DNA of 64,000 bases, from NCBI GenBank assembly GCA_937995335.1, contig CALKIH010000022.1, positions 1 through 64,000 of the forward strand. The letters run 5' to 3'. The translations under genes and the position numbers were made by a program. Shown here piece after piece: positions 47,143 through 55,856 of this stretch. Each line of letters starts with the position of its first letter. Position 1 is the stretch's first letter. The notes below the pieces were generated by a model, which made no database searches, was not told the DNA's origin, and was given only the letters and a program-made list of their open reading frames with translations. This DNA comes from UBA2357 sp002344625. GTDB lineage: Bacteria; Pseudomonadota; Gammaproteobacteria; Burkholderiales; Rhodocyclaceae.

Positions 47143-47592
47143 ATGCTGGTGAGCGAGATTCTTGCGATCAAGGGAAAGGTGCTGTTCACGATCGCGCCCA
47201 GCAGAACCCTGGCCGAAGCTGTCGCGACGATGACCGATCAGGATGTGGGTTCGCTCGTGGTTTTTTCTCATGGCCAGATGACTGGGATGCTGACTTTTCG
47301 CGAAGTGCTCAAGGCCGTGCATGAAGGCGGTGCGAACTGGGGCGAAATGACCGTGGGTGATGCGATGATTTCGGCCCCGCTGGTGGCTCAGCCCAATATG
47401 GAAATGGACGAGTTGCGGCGCCTGATGGTCGATCATCACCAGCGTTATCTGCCGGTCATGAACGAGAACGTCCTTCTTGGGGTCGTCTCTTTTCACGATG
47501 TGGCCAAGGCCGTCCTCGAGGAGCAGAGCTTCGAGAACCGCATGCTGAAGAACTATATTCGCAACTGGCCCGCCGACGGGGGCGAAGCCTGA
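47143..47592 (+). CDS. CBS-domain pair protein
   Basis: A 149-aa protein made of two CBS domains (about residues 10-70 and 75-138), which usually bind adenosine nucleotides and regulate a partner. The pattern TLAEAVATMTDQDVGSLVVF and RYLPVMNENVLLGVVSF is typical. The frame extends upstream to 46990, but GGAG eight nt before the ATG at 47143 fixes the start. No catalytic or DNA-binding part is fused. It follows fdxA in the same direction; no target is evident. Confidence 0.9.
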   Translation: MLVSEILAIKGKVLFTIAPSRTLAEAVATMTDQDVGSLVVFSHGQMTGMLTFREVLKAVHEGGANWGEMTVGDAMISAPLVAQPNMEMDELRRLMVDHHQRYLPVMNENVLLGVVSFHDVAKAVLEEQSFENRMLKNYIRNWPADGGEA

Positions 47593-47777
47593 GCGCTGGC
47601 CCGCCAGGGTTTGGGCGTATGGTCCGCAGCGCGGATCCGCAATCGAACGGGGCGCGCGGGCAGTGGACAGACCTGCATGGCTGATGTCGTGAATTCGCGC
47701 TGCTCGGGCCGCTTGAGTCGCCCGTTTCCGTGTCAGAGGCGCAGTCACGGCGGCTGACCGCGCTTCGAGGAGGCACG

Positions 47778-49454
47778 ATGGAAAAACGCTGGCTCAAGAG
47801 CTACCCTCCTGGTGTTCCCGAGTCGATCGATGTCAACGAATTCTCTTGCCTTGGCGATTTGTTCGACAAATCGGTCGAACGCTATGGCGAGCGAGTCGCG
47901 TTCATCAACATGGGGCGGGGAATCACCTACGGTGAGCTCGAACTGCAATCGGCGCGCTTCGGCGCCTATCTCCAGCGTGTTCTGAAGCTGCCGCCGGGGG
48001 CTCGGGTTGCGCTGATGATGCCCAACCTGCTGCAGTATCCGGTGGCCTTGTTCGGGGTGCTGCGTGCGGGTTATGTGGTCGTAAACGTCAATCCGCTTTA
48101 TACGGCGCGCGAGTTGCAGCATCAGTTGGTCGATGCGGGTGCGGAGGCGATCGTGATCGTGGAGAACTTCGCGCACACGCTGCAAAAGGTCTTGCCCGAG
48201 GTCGGCATCAAGAACGTCGTCGTGACGAGTCTGGGCGAACTGCTCGGATTCCCGAAACGCCTGATTGTGAATTTCGTGGTCAGACGCATTCGCAAGATGG
48301 TCCCCGCATGGAGTCTTCCCGGGCATGTCCGGTTTTCCGAGGCGCTGCTCCAGGGCGCACGCGAGCAGCTCGAGCCGGTCCGCCTGGGGCACGACGACAT
48401 CGCATTTCTACAGTATACCGGCGGGACGACCGGCAGGGCCAAAGGGGCGATTCTCACTCACGGCAACATCATCGCCAACCTGCAGCAGGCGCACGCCTGG
48501 ATCGGCTCTCATGTGCGGGAAGGGGAAGAGCTGATCATCACGGCGCTGCCGCTCTATCACATCTTCTCGCTGACCGCGAATTGCCTCACCTTTCTCAAGA
48601 TCGGCGCGACCAACGTGCTCATCACCAACCCGCGCGACATACCCGGATTCGTCAAGGAGCTGGCCGCCCATCGGTTCACGGCGATCACCGGCGTCAACAC
48701 CTTGTTCAATGCGCTGCTCCACAACGACGATTTCGTGAAGCTCGACTTTGGCTCACTGCGGATTGCGTTGGGGGGGGGCATGGCGGTGCAGCAGGCGGTC
48801 GCCGAGAAGTGGCGGACGGTGACCGGAAAGCCTTTGATCGAGGCCTACGGTTTGACCGAGACGTCGCCTGCGGTGGCGATCAACCCGATTGATCTGCCCG
48901 CTTTCAATCACTCGATAGGCTTGCCGGTGCCGTCGACGGAGATCAGCCTCCGGGACGACGACGGCTTCGAGGTGCCGCCAGGCGCCGCCGGCGAACTGTG
49001 TGTGCGCGGCCCGCAGGTGATGCGCGGTTACTGGAATCGACCCGATGAGACCGCGCGGGTGTTCACCCATGACGGATTCCTGCGCACGGGCGACATCGCG
49101 ACCATCGACGAGGCGGGGTTTCTGCGCATCGTCGATCGGAAGAAGGACATGATCCTGGTGTCGGGTTTCAACGTGTTTCCCAACGAAGTGGAGGACGTGG
49201 TTGCCAGTCACCCGGGAGTGCTTGAGGTGGCCGCCGTCGGCGTTCCCGACGCGCGTAGTGGCGAGGCGGTCAAGCTGTTCGTGGTCCGCAAGGATCCTGC
49301 GCTCACACGCGAGATGATCGTCGCGCATTGCAAGGAAGGCCTCACTCCATACAAGATCCCGCACCTCATCGAATTTCGCGACGAGTTGCCAAAGACCAAC
49401 GTCGGCAAGATCCTGCGGCGCGCGCTGCGGGACGGCAACGGCGCTTCTACCTAG
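47778..49454 (+). CDS. fadD: Long-chain-fatty-acid--CoA ligase
   Basis: A 558-aa AMP-forming acyl-CoA synthetase (FadD type) that activates fatty acids with ATP and CoA. The P-loop QYTGGTTGRAKGAILTH is at about residue 213, the adenylate motif YGLTETSP and hinge VDRKKDMILVSGFNVFPNE follow. The start at 47778 has GAGGAGG seven to eight nt upstream. It starts with the FadD-like MEKRWLKSYPPGVP. It is separated from ilvB by the leader described below and is otherwise monocistronic. Confidence 0.93.
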   Translation: MEKRWLKSYPPGVPESIDVNEFSCLGDLFDKSVERYGERVAFINMGRGITYGELELQSARFGAYLQRVLKLPPGARVALMMPNLLQYPVALFGVLRAGYVVVNVNPLYTARELQHQLVDAGAEAIVIVENFAHTLQKVLPEVGIKNVVVTSLGELLGFPKRLIVNFVVRRIRKMVPAWSLPGHVRFSEALLQGAREQLEPVRLGHDDIAFLQYTGGTTGRAKGAILTHGNIIANLQQAHAWIGSHVREGEELIITALPLYHIFSLTANCLTFLKIGATNVLITNPRDIPGFVKELAAHRFTAITGVNTLFNALLHNDDFVKLDFGSLRIALGGGMAVQQAVAEKWRTVTGKPLIEAYGLTETSPAVAINPIDLPAFNHSIGLPVPSTEISLRDDDGFEVPPGAAGELCVRGPQVMRGYWNRPDETARVFTHDGFLRTGDIATIDEAGFLRIVDRKKDMILVSGFNVFPNEVEDVVASHPGVLEVAAVGVPDARSGEAVKLFVVRKDPALTREMIVAHCKEGLTPYKIPHLIEFRDELPKTNVGKILRRALRDGNGAST

Positions 49455-49527
49455 CGTTGCGGTGGGCCTGCCATGCGTGGTGGTCCCGACAAAGCGTGAA
49501 TATCTGTGCGGGTCGCGATCGGTCCGC

Positions 49528-49556
49528 TTGTATCGGGCGGGCTTTTGTAGTTAAAT
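49528..49556 (+). promoter_or_regulatory. Sigma-70 promoter of the ilvBN leader transcript
   Basis: TTGTAT (49528-49533), a 17-nt spacer and TTAAAT (49551-49556) lie about 29 nt before the leader-peptide ATG. The predicted start is near 49563. No other promoter is needed for ilvB, which lies further down beyond the attenuator. Confidence 0.55.
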
Positions 49557-49584
49557 CGGACACTCGACAAACCCCGACGCTGTA

Positions 49585-49662
49585 ATGAACCTTTCCTCCC
49601 GTATTTTCGTCGCTGTAGCTCTGGTACGCGTAGTAGTAGGCGTAGGCAGGCACGCGTCGTAA
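49585..49662 (+). CDS. Valine-rich ilvB leader peptide (IvbL-like)
   Basis: A 25-residue reading frame with ATG and TAA starts MNLSSRIFVAVALVRVVVG and contains seven Val, six of them encoded by GTA, a rare codon in such a GC-rich genome, plus two Leu and one Ile. E. coli ivbL, the leader of ilvBN, has a comparable VVVVRVVVVVG run. It ends 31 nt before a strong terminator hairpin and 111 nt before the ilvB ATG. Scarcity of charged tRNA-Val would stall the ribosome here and favour antitermination. It is too short for standard gene callers. Confidence 0.8.
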   Translation: MNLSSRIFVAVALVRVVVGVGRHAS

Positions 49663-49693
49663 GGGAACGGAAAGACAGCAAAAGCTTCCAGAC

Positions 49694-49731
49694 CCCCGCC
49701 GGCGCGAAAGCCCGGCGGGGGTTTTCGTTTT
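49694..49731 (+). terminator. Attenuator terminator of the ilvBN operon
   Basis: A perfect 10-bp stem CCCCCGCCGG/CCGGCGGGGG (49694-49703 with 49713-49722) with a 9-nt loop is followed by TTTTCGTTTT. It lies between the leader peptide and ilvB and is a rho-independent terminator in attenuator position. Confidence 0.85.
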
Positions 49732-49773
49732 GGACGCCGGCTTTAGCGCCCCAGTACCTTCAGGAGATTTGAA

Positions 49774-51441
49774 ATGATGCAAATGACCGGTGCCGAACTC
49801 ATCGTGCGGCTGCTTGAGCGACAGGGCGTGCGAACCATCGCCGGCATCCCGGGTGGTGCCATTCTGCCGCTGTACGACGCATTGTCGAGCAGTGAATGCA
49901 TTCATCATGTGCTGGCCCGCCACGAGCAGGGTGCCGGTTTCATGGCGCAGGGCATGGCGCGGGTCTCGGGACGTCCCGAAGTCTGTTTCGCATCGAGCGG
50001 CCCCGGCGCCACCAACTTGGTGACGGCGATTGCCGATGCGGCGCTCGATTCGATCCCGCTGGTTGCGATTACCGGTCAGGTGCCCTTGTCGATGATCGGT
50101 ACCGACGCGTTTCAGGAAGTTGATATCTACGGCGTGACGGTGCCGATCACCAAGCACAACTTCCTGGTCCGGTCGGCCGAGGAGTTGCTCGAGGTTATTC
50201 CGGCGGCGTTCCGGATTGCGATGTCCGGGCGCCCCGGCCCGGTGCTGGTGGATGTGCCCAAGGACGTGCAGAACCAGAAAATATCGATCGCCGATTTTCC
50301 GCCCCCGGCCGTCGCGGACCCGCTGCCGGCGCTCGATCTCGATGCGATCGAGACGGCGGCGCGGATGATCAATGAAGCCGAGCAGCCGGTGCTGTATCTG
50401 GGCGGCGGCGTGATCCATTCAGGCGCGGCCCAGGCGGCAGTCACGCTGGCCGAACAAGCGGGCCTGCCCACCACGATGACGCTGATGGCGCTCGGCGCGA
50501 TGCCGATGGACCACCCGCTTTCGATCGGCATGCTCGGCATGCATGCGGCCCGCTATACCAACTACGTGCTCGAAGAGGCCGATCTCCTGATCTGCGTCGG
50601 CGCGCGCTTCGACGACCGCGCAATCGGCAAGGCGGCGCAGTTCTGCCCCAACGCCAAGATCATCCACATCGATCTCGATCCGTCCGAACTCAACAAGATC
50701 AAGACGGTGCACGTGGCGATCAACGGCGACGTGTCGGCCGTGCTCGAGGCCTTGCTGCCGCGGGTCAAGGTGATGTTGCGCAAACGCTGGCTGTCGCATG
50801 TGCAAAGCCAGAAGACGCGCTTTCCGCTGCAGATGGAGGGGAGCGAGGATCCGCGTTCGCATTACGGCCTGGTGCACGCGGTGGCGGCGGCGCTCGACGA
50901 CGACGCGATCATCACGACCGATGTCGGTCAGCACCAGATGTGGGTGGCGCAGGCCTATCCGTTCCGTCGCGCCCGCCAGTGGCTGACCTCGGGGGGGCTC
51001 GGCACGATGGGTTTCGGCATGCCGGCCGCGATCGGCGCAGCGCTTGCCGCGCCCGAGCGCACCGTGGTGTGTTTCTCGGGCGACGGCAGCCTGATGATGA
51101 ACATCCAGGAATTCGCGACGCTCGCCGAGGAGGGGCTCAACGTCAAGATCGTGCTGATGAACAACAATTCGTTGGGACTCGTGTATCAGCAGCAGAACCT
51201 GTTTTACGGCAAGCGGGTTTTCGCGTCGAAGTACCGTGGCTCACCCGATTTCATGAAGATCGCCGAAGGTTTCGGAATCGCCGCAGTCGATCTCGATGCC
51301 GCCGAGAACCCGCGCGCGATGCTCGCCCAGGCGCTCGCGACACCGGGGCCGTGCCTGATTCATGCTTCGATCGACCGGGCGCACTTCGTCTATCCCATGG
51401 TGCCGCCGGGCGCCGCCAACACCGAAATGATCGGAGGCTGA
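49774..51441 (+). CDS. ilvB: Acetolactate synthase large subunit
   Basis: A 555-aa thiamine diphosphate enzyme that makes acetolactate or acetohydroxybutyrate, the first common step to Val, Leu and Ile. The N-terminal domain opens MTGAELIVRLLERQGVRTI and contains the catalytic Glu in RHEQGAGFMAQG; the ThDP motif is GDGSLMMNIQEFATL with MNNNSLGL. It is preceded by a valine-rich leader and attenuator and overlaps no other gene; the small subunit starts two nt after its stop. Leader control and the short small subunit suggest the IlvBN (AHAS I) type rather than IlvIH. Confidence 0.93.
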   Translation: MMQMTGAELIVRLLERQGVRTIAGIPGGAILPLYDALSSSECIHHVLARHEQGAGFMAQGMARVSGRPEVCFASSGPGATNLVTAIADAALDSIPLVAITGQVPLSMIGTDAFQEVDIYGVTVPITKHNFLVRSAEELLEVIPAAFRIAMSGRPGPVLVDVPKDVQNQKISIADFPPPAVADPLPALDLDAIETAARMINEAEQPVLYLGGGVIHSGAAQAAVTLAEQAGLPTTMTLMALGAMPMDHPLSIGMLGMHAARYTNYVLEEADLLICVGARFDDRAIGKAAQFCPNAKIIHIDLDPSELNKIKTVHVAINGDVSAVLEALLPRVKVMLRKRWLSHVQSQKTRFPLQMEGSEDPRSHYGLVHAVAAALDDDAIITTDVGQHQMWVAQAYPFRRARQWLTSGGLGTMGFGMPAAIGAALAAPERTVVCFSGDGSLMMNIQEFATLAEEGLNVKIVLMNNNSLGLVYQQQNLFYGKRVFASKYRGSPDFMKIAEGFGIAAVDLDAAENPRAMLAQALATPGPCLIHASIDRAHFVYPMVPPGAANTEMIGG

Positions 51442-51443
51442 AC

Positions 51444-51758
51444 ATGATTGAACAAGTTGCCGAACCCCTTCAGCAAACGGGTTTCTCCAAGGTCGTGCTC
51501 GAGCTGCACGTGAACAACCACCCGGGGGTGATGAGTCATATCTGCAACCTGTTTGCGCGCCGGGCCTTCAACGTCGAAGGCATTCTGTGCATGCCGATGG
51601 CCGACCAGTCCCGCAGCCGTATCTGGCTGCTGGTGTTCGAGGATCAGCGCCTCGAGCAGATGGTGCTCCAGCTCGAGAAGCTCGTCGACGTGCTGGCGGT
51701 GCGTCGTCATGGCGCGGAGCATGAAGTGTTCGAACGGCTGGAGCGTTTTTTCCACTGA
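51444..51758 (+). CDS. ilvN: Acetolactate synthase small subunit (IlvN type)
   Basis: A 104-aa regulatory subunit with one ACT domain (FSKVVLELHVNNHPGVMSHI, residues ~14-33 and on). It lacks the second domain of the ~160-aa IlvH and equals IlvN in length. The ACT domain binds valine for feedback inhibition in IlvN. The ATG at 51444 lies two nt after the ilvB stop with GGAGG eight nt upstream. Together with ilvB it forms one valine-regulated operon. Confidence 0.92.
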   Translation: MIEQVAEPLQQTGFSKVVLELHVNNHPGVMSHICNLFARRAFNVEGILCMPMADQSRSRIWLLVFEDQRLEQMVLQLEKLVDVLAVRRHGAEHEVFERLERFFH

Positions 51759-51825
51759 GCCCTGTGTCGGGGTTTCTCGACTGAAACGGCCGGCCGGCAG
51801 CGTTCGGCGGCCGATTGGGGCCGTG

Positions 51826-51834
51826 TGCTAAACT
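51826..51834 (+). promoter_or_regulatory. Possible extended -10 promoter of aroC
   Basis: TGC followed by TAAACT (51829-51834) gives an extended -10 element 40 nt before the aroC ATG. No -35 is clear. Read-through from ilvN is the alternative. Confidence 0.4.
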
Positions 51835-51873
51835 GCGGCCCCCGATCCTCCTCCGTTGTGGCGAGTCTTTTCC

Positions 51874-53022
51874 ATGTCCGGCAATACCTTAGGAAAGCTT
51901 TTCTGCGTTTCATCATTCGGCGAATCGCACGGCCCCGCAATCGGTTGCGTCGTCGATGGCTGCCCCCCTGGTTTGCCCCTCTCCGAAGCCGACATCCAGG
52001 TCGAGCTCGATCGACGCAAACCGGGCACTTCGCGCCATGTCACCCAGCGGCGCGAGCCGGACGAGGTCGAGATTCTCTCGGGCGTCTATGAAGGCGTGAC
52101 CACCGGCACGCCGATCGGCCTGCTGATTCGTAACCAGGATCAGCGCTCGCGCGACTACGGCAACATTGCCGAAACCTTTCGTCCCGGCCATGCTGATTAC
52201 CCGTACTGGCAAAAATATGGCGTGCGCGATCCGCGCGGCGGAGGGCGCTCGTCGGCACGAGAGACCGCGGTGCGGGTGGCGGCCGGCGCGATCGCGAAGA
52301 AATGGCTCAAGAACCGCCATGGCATCGTGATTCGCGGATTCATGGCCCAGCTCGGGCCGATCGCCGTGCCGTTCGAAGACTGGTCCGAGGTCGATCGCAA
52401 CCCTTTCTTCGCGCCCAATTCCAGCCTGGTGCCGCAACTCGAGGCTTACATGGACGAATTGCGCAAGGCGGGGGATTCCATCGGGGCGCGCATCGATGTG
52501 GTTGCCACCGGGGTGCCGGTCGGGTGGGGGGAACCGGTCTACGACCGTCTCGATGCCGACATCGCATATGCGATGATGGGCATCAATGCCGTCAAGGCGG
52601 TCGAGATCGGCGCCGGATTTGCTTCCGTGGCCCAGCTCGGCACCGAGCATTCCGATGAAATGACGCCCGAGGGCTTTCTCTCCAACAATTCGGGCGGGGT
52701 GTTGGGCGGGATCTCCACCGGGCAGGACGTGCGCGTGTCGATCGCGATCAAGCCGACTTCCAGCATTCGGCTCGATCGGCGCTCGATCGACAAGGCCGGC
52801 AATCCGGTCATCGTCAATACCCATGGTCGCCACGATCCGTGCGTCGGCATTCGGGCCACGCCGATTGCCGAAGCCATGCTTGCGCTGGTGCTGATCGATC
52901 ATGCGCTGCGTCAGCGTGCCCAATGTGGCGATGTCGTCACCACGACGCCGCGCATCGCCGGGCTGGCGCCTGGCGGCATGCAGGTACCCCCGTCTCCACC
53001 GGATTCCGGCAGCGACGCCTGA
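51874..53022 (+). CDS. aroC: Chorismate synthase
   Basis: AroC (382 aa) converts 5-enolpyruvylshikimate-3-phosphate to chorismate with reduced FMN, the last common step of aromatic amino acid synthesis. It starts MSGNTLGKLFCVSSFGESHG, has the second motif DPRGGGRSSARETA and the third RHDPCVGIRATPIAEAMLAL. It is about 16 residues longer than E. coli AroC because of a Pro-rich C-terminus. It lies between ilvN and an MFS gene. Confidence 0.97.
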   Translation: MSGNTLGKLFCVSSFGESHGPAIGCVVDGCPPGLPLSEADIQVELDRRKPGTSRHVTQRREPDEVEILSGVYEGVTTGTPIGLLIRNQDQRSRDYGNIAETFRPGHADYPYWQKYGVRDPRGGGRSSARETAVRVAAGAIAKKWLKNRHGIVIRGFMAQLGPIAVPFEDWSEVDRNPFFAPNSSLVPQLEAYMDELRKAGDSIGARIDVVATGVPVGWGEPVYDRLDADIAYAMMGINAVKAVEIGAGFASVAQLGTEHSDEMTPEGFLSNNSGGVLGGISTGQDVRVSIAIKPTSSIRLDRRSIDKAGNPVIVNTHGRHDPCVGIRATPIAEAMLALVLIDHALRQRAQCGDVVTTTPRIAGLAPGGMQVPPSPPDSGSDA

Positions 53023-53042
53023 TCGCGGGGCCCGGGCCGGGG

Positions 53043-54188
53043 ATGGCGCACGCCGTGCTGCCGTACTGGCGCCTGTCCGCGTATTACTTCTTCTATTTCG
53101 GGTGCGCCGGCCTGCTGGCCACCTATCTCTCGCTGTATCTGCAGTCGCTGGATTTCTCGGCCGCCGAGATCGCGGTGCTGATGTCGCTGATGCAGGTCAT
53201 GCGGCTGTTGGCGCCGAATCTGTGGGGTTGGCTTGCCGAGCGCATGGGCGTGCGGATTCCGATCATCCGTCTGTCGGCGCTGGCGAGCCTCGCGGGTTTT
53301 TCGCTGTTCTTCGTGACCACGCGTTTCGAAGGCCTGTTCGTCGCGATGGCATTGATGGCTTTCTTCTGGAGCGCGGCCCTGCCGCTGGTCGAGAGCGTCA
53401 CCTTCAATCACCTCGGGGCTCAGGCGCATCGCTACGGACGGATCCGGGTGTGGGGGTCGATCGGCTTCATCGCGACGGTGCTGAGCGTCGGCCATGCGCT
53501 CGATTTCATGCCGATGGAGGCACTGCTGTGGATGACGGCGGGTGTGCTCGGCGGGATCATCGTGTGCGTCTTCGTCCTGCCCGACGCGGGCCGGCCGGAA
53601 CCCAAACAGGCAGTGGGGGGGCTGTGGGCCACCGTCTCGCAGCCGCGAGTCAAGGCGCTGCTGGGCGCATGCTTCTTCATGTCGGCGGCGCATGGGGCGC
53701 TGTACTTCTTCTTCCCGATCCATCTCGTCGGTCATGGCTACGGCAAGAGCATGGTCGGCTGGATGTGGACGCTGGGGGTGCTGGCCGAGATCGCGGTGTT
53801 CTTGTCGATGCCGCGCCTGACCCGGCGCTGGACGTTGCGCACCCTCCTGATCGCGTCGTTCGTGGCTGCGTCGGTACGTTTCGTCGTGATCGGCTGGGGC
53901 ATCGACAGTGTCGCGCTCCTGAGTGGTGCGCAGCTCTTGCACGGGCTCACTTTCGGGGCCTACCACGCGGCCGCGATCGCGTTGATCAACCAGTGGTTCG
54001 AGGGCCACCTGCAGTCGCGCGGGCAGGCGCTCTACGGCAGTATTTCGTTCGGGGCGGGCGGGATGCTGGGGGGCTTGTTGTCGGGTCTGGTCTGGGATGT
54101 GGTCGGGCCGGCGTGGACCTTCACGATCGCATCGGGCTTCGCGTTCGCCGGCCTCTTGTGGTTGCTGCACGGTTGGCGGGGCGAATGA
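53043..54188 (+). CDS. MFS transporter, HcaT-like (3-phenylpropionate transporter family)
   Basis: A 381-aa major facilitator with twelve helices of the MFS_1-like/HcaT group. It opens LPYWRLSAYYFFYFGCAGLLA, has the GRIRVWGSIGFIATV loop and a second-half start with ACFFMSAAHGALYFFFPIH. HcaT family members are named from E. coli 3-phenylpropionate uptake, but most have unknown substrates. It begins 20 nt after aroC, so it may be co-transcribed. The frame extends upstream inside aroC, but 53043 gives the family start. Confidence 0.85.
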   Translation: MAHAVLPYWRLSAYYFFYFGCAGLLATYLSLYLQSLDFSAAEIAVLMSLMQVMRLLAPNLWGWLAERMGVRIPIIRLSALASLAGFSLFFVTTRFEGLFVAMALMAFFWSAALPLVESVTFNHLGAQAHRYGRIRVWGSIGFIATVLSVGHALDFMPMEALLWMTAGVLGGIIVCVFVLPDAGRPEPKQAVGGLWATVSQPRVKALLGACFFMSAAHGALYFFFPIHLVGHGYGKSMVGWMWTLGVLAEIAVFLSMPRLTRRWTLRTLLIASFVAASVRFVVIGWGIDSVALLSGAQLLHGLTFGAYHAAAIALINQWFEGHLQSRGQALYGSISFGAGGMLGGLLSGLVWDVVGPAWTFTIASGFAFAGLLWLLHGWRGE

Positions 54189-54227
54189 ACACGCACCGTC
54201 GTGGGTCGTGGGCTGTCCCGGCAACTA

Positions 54228-54249
54228 TTCACACGCCCGACGCTGTGAA
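54228..54249 (+). promoter_or_regulatory. Inverted repeat and promoter region before leuC
   Basis: TTCACA and TGTGAA form a perfect 6-bp inverted repeat with a 10-nt spacer, 38 nt before the leuC ATG. TTCACA also resembles a -35 hexamer and AATAAT (54249-54254) a -10 at 15 nt. A regulator binding site is plausible but unnamed. Confidence 0.4.
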
Positions 54250-54286
54250 ATAATCGATCCCTTTGTTTTGTAGCGGATGCTTGCGG

Positions 54287-55702
54287 ATGGAACCCAAAAC
54301 CCTGTACGAAAAGCTCTGGTCCAGCCACCTTGTGCGCGAGGAGCCGGATGGCACGGCGCTGATCTACATCGATCGCCACCTGGTGCACGAAGTCACGAGC
54401 CCGCAGGCTTTCGAGGGCCTGAAGCTGGCCGGGCGGGCGCCGTGGCGGGTGCACTCCATCGTCGCCACCGCCGACCACAATACCCCGACCGATCATTGGG
54501 ACCGTGGCATCCTCGATCCGGTTTCGCGCCAGCAGGTGGAGACCCTCGATGCCAACATTCGCGAGGTTGGCGCACTGGCCTATTTCCCGTTCAAGGATGA
54601 GCGCCAGGGCATCGTGCACGTCATCGGGCCGGAGAACGGCGCGACCCTGCCGGGGATGACGGTCGTGTGCGGCGATTCGCATACGTCCACGCATGGCGCG
54701 TTCGCCTGTCTGGCGCACGGCATCGGCACGTCCGAGGTCGAACATGTGCTTGCCACCCAATGCTTGCTGCAGAAGAAATCCAGAACCCTGCTCGTGCAGG
54801 TCGACGGTGCCTTGCCGGCCGGCGTCACCGCCAAGGACGTCGTGCTGGCGATCATCGGCCGGATCGGCACGGCGGGTGGCAACGGCTACGCGATCGAGTT
54901 CGGTGGTTCGGCCATTCGCGGGCTGTCGATGGAAGGCCGCATGACCGTCTGCAACATGGCGATCGAGGCCGGCGCGCGTGCCGGCATGGTCGCGGTGGAC
55001 GACACCACGATAGATTACCTGCGCGGCTTGCCGTTCGCCCCGGCCGGCGCCGACTGGGATCGTGCCGTCACGTATTGGCGTACGCTGCACTCCGACGACG
55101 GGGCGCGGTTCGACAAGGTGGTTCGGCTCGATGCCAGCCAGATCGAGCCGCAAGTCACCTGGGGCACCTCGCCCGAGATGGTCGTGCCGGTCGGTGCGCG
55201 AGTGCCCGATCCGGCCGAGGTTTCCGATCCGGTGAAGCGCGAGGGAATCGAGCGGGCCTTGAAATACATGGGGCTGGCCCCCAATACGCCGATCGGCGAT
55301 ATTCCGGTCGACCAGGTGTTCATCGGCTCGTGTACCAACTCCCGTATCGAGGACTTGCGCGAGGCGGCCGCGGTCGCAAAAGGGCGCACCAAGGCCGGTA
55401 GCGTTAAGCGCGTGCTGGTGGTGCCCGGTTCCGGTTTGGTCAAGCGCCAGGCGGAAGCGGAAGGGTTGCACGAGATCTTCATTGCGGCCGGATTCGAATG
55501 GCGTGAGCCGGGCTGTTCGATGTGTCTCGCGATGAACGCCGACCGGCTCGAGCCGGGCGAGCATTGCGCCTCGACCTCCAACCGCAATTTCGAAGGTCGC
55601 CAGGGCGCGGGTGGCCGAACCCATCTCGTGAGCCCGGCCATGGCCGCTGCGGCGGCGGTGACGGGTCGGTTCACCGATGTACGGACTATGCAGGGCGCGT
55701 GA
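54287..55702 (+). CDS. leuC: 3-isopropylmalate dehydratase large subunit
   Basis: LeuC (471 aa) with LeuD isomerises 2- to 3-isopropylmalate via a [4Fe-4S] cluster in leucine synthesis. It starts MEPKTLYEKLWSSHLVREE; the cluster cysteines are in IGSCTNSRIEDL and EPGCSMCLAMN. The frame extends upstream to 54263 but the ATG at 54287 gives the usual length. It heads leuC, entericidin, leuD, leuB, asd. Confidence 0.97.
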   Translation: MEPKTLYEKLWSSHLVREEPDGTALIYIDRHLVHEVTSPQAFEGLKLAGRAPWRVHSIVATADHNTPTDHWDRGILDPVSRQQVETLDANIREVGALAYFPFKDERQGIVHVIGPENGATLPGMTVVCGDSHTSTHGAFACLAHGIGTSEVEHVLATQCLLQKKSRTLLVQVDGALPAGVTAKDVVLAIIGRIGTAGGNGYAIEFGGSAIRGLSMEGRMTVCNMAIEAGARAGMVAVDDTTIDYLRGLPFAPAGADWDRAVTYWRTLHSDDGARFDKVVRLDASQIEPQVTWGTSPEMVVPVGARVPDPAEVSDPVKREGIERALKYMGLAPNTPIGDIPVDQVFIGSCTNSRIEDLREAAAVAKGRTKAGSVKRVLVVPGSGLVKRQAEAEGLHEIFIAAGFEWREPGCSMCLAMNADRLEPGEHCASTSNRNFEGRQGAGGRTHLVSPAMAAAAAVTGRFTDVRTMQGA

Positions 55703-55724
55703 GCGCCCGGAACGGGAGATAGGC

Positions 55725-55856
55725 ATGAAGAAAACCATGCTGACGTTTATTGCGGCCGCAGCGGTGGTCGTATTCGGGGCCGGCTGCAATACGGTTCATG
55801 GGCTGGGCAAGGATATCGAAAAGGGTGGCGAGGCCATCCAGAGGTCGACGAAATAA
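55725..55856 (+). CDS. Entericidin A/B-family small lipoprotein
   Basis: A 43-aa lipoprotein in the gap between leuC and leuD, too short for most gene-calling cutoffs. A signal peptide MKKTMLTFIAAAAVVVFGAG ends at the lipobox cysteine (position 21), and the mature part CNTVHGLGKDIEKGGEAIQ matches the entericidin pattern CNTxxGxGxDxxxGGxAI. Entericidins A/B are antidote/toxin lipoproteins in E. coli, but their role elsewhere is unproven. Its TAA overlaps the leuD ATG by one base (TAATG), so it is translated with the leucine genes. Confidence 0.88.
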   Translation: MKKTMLTFIAAAAVVVFGAGCNTVHGLGKDIEKGGEAIQRSTK

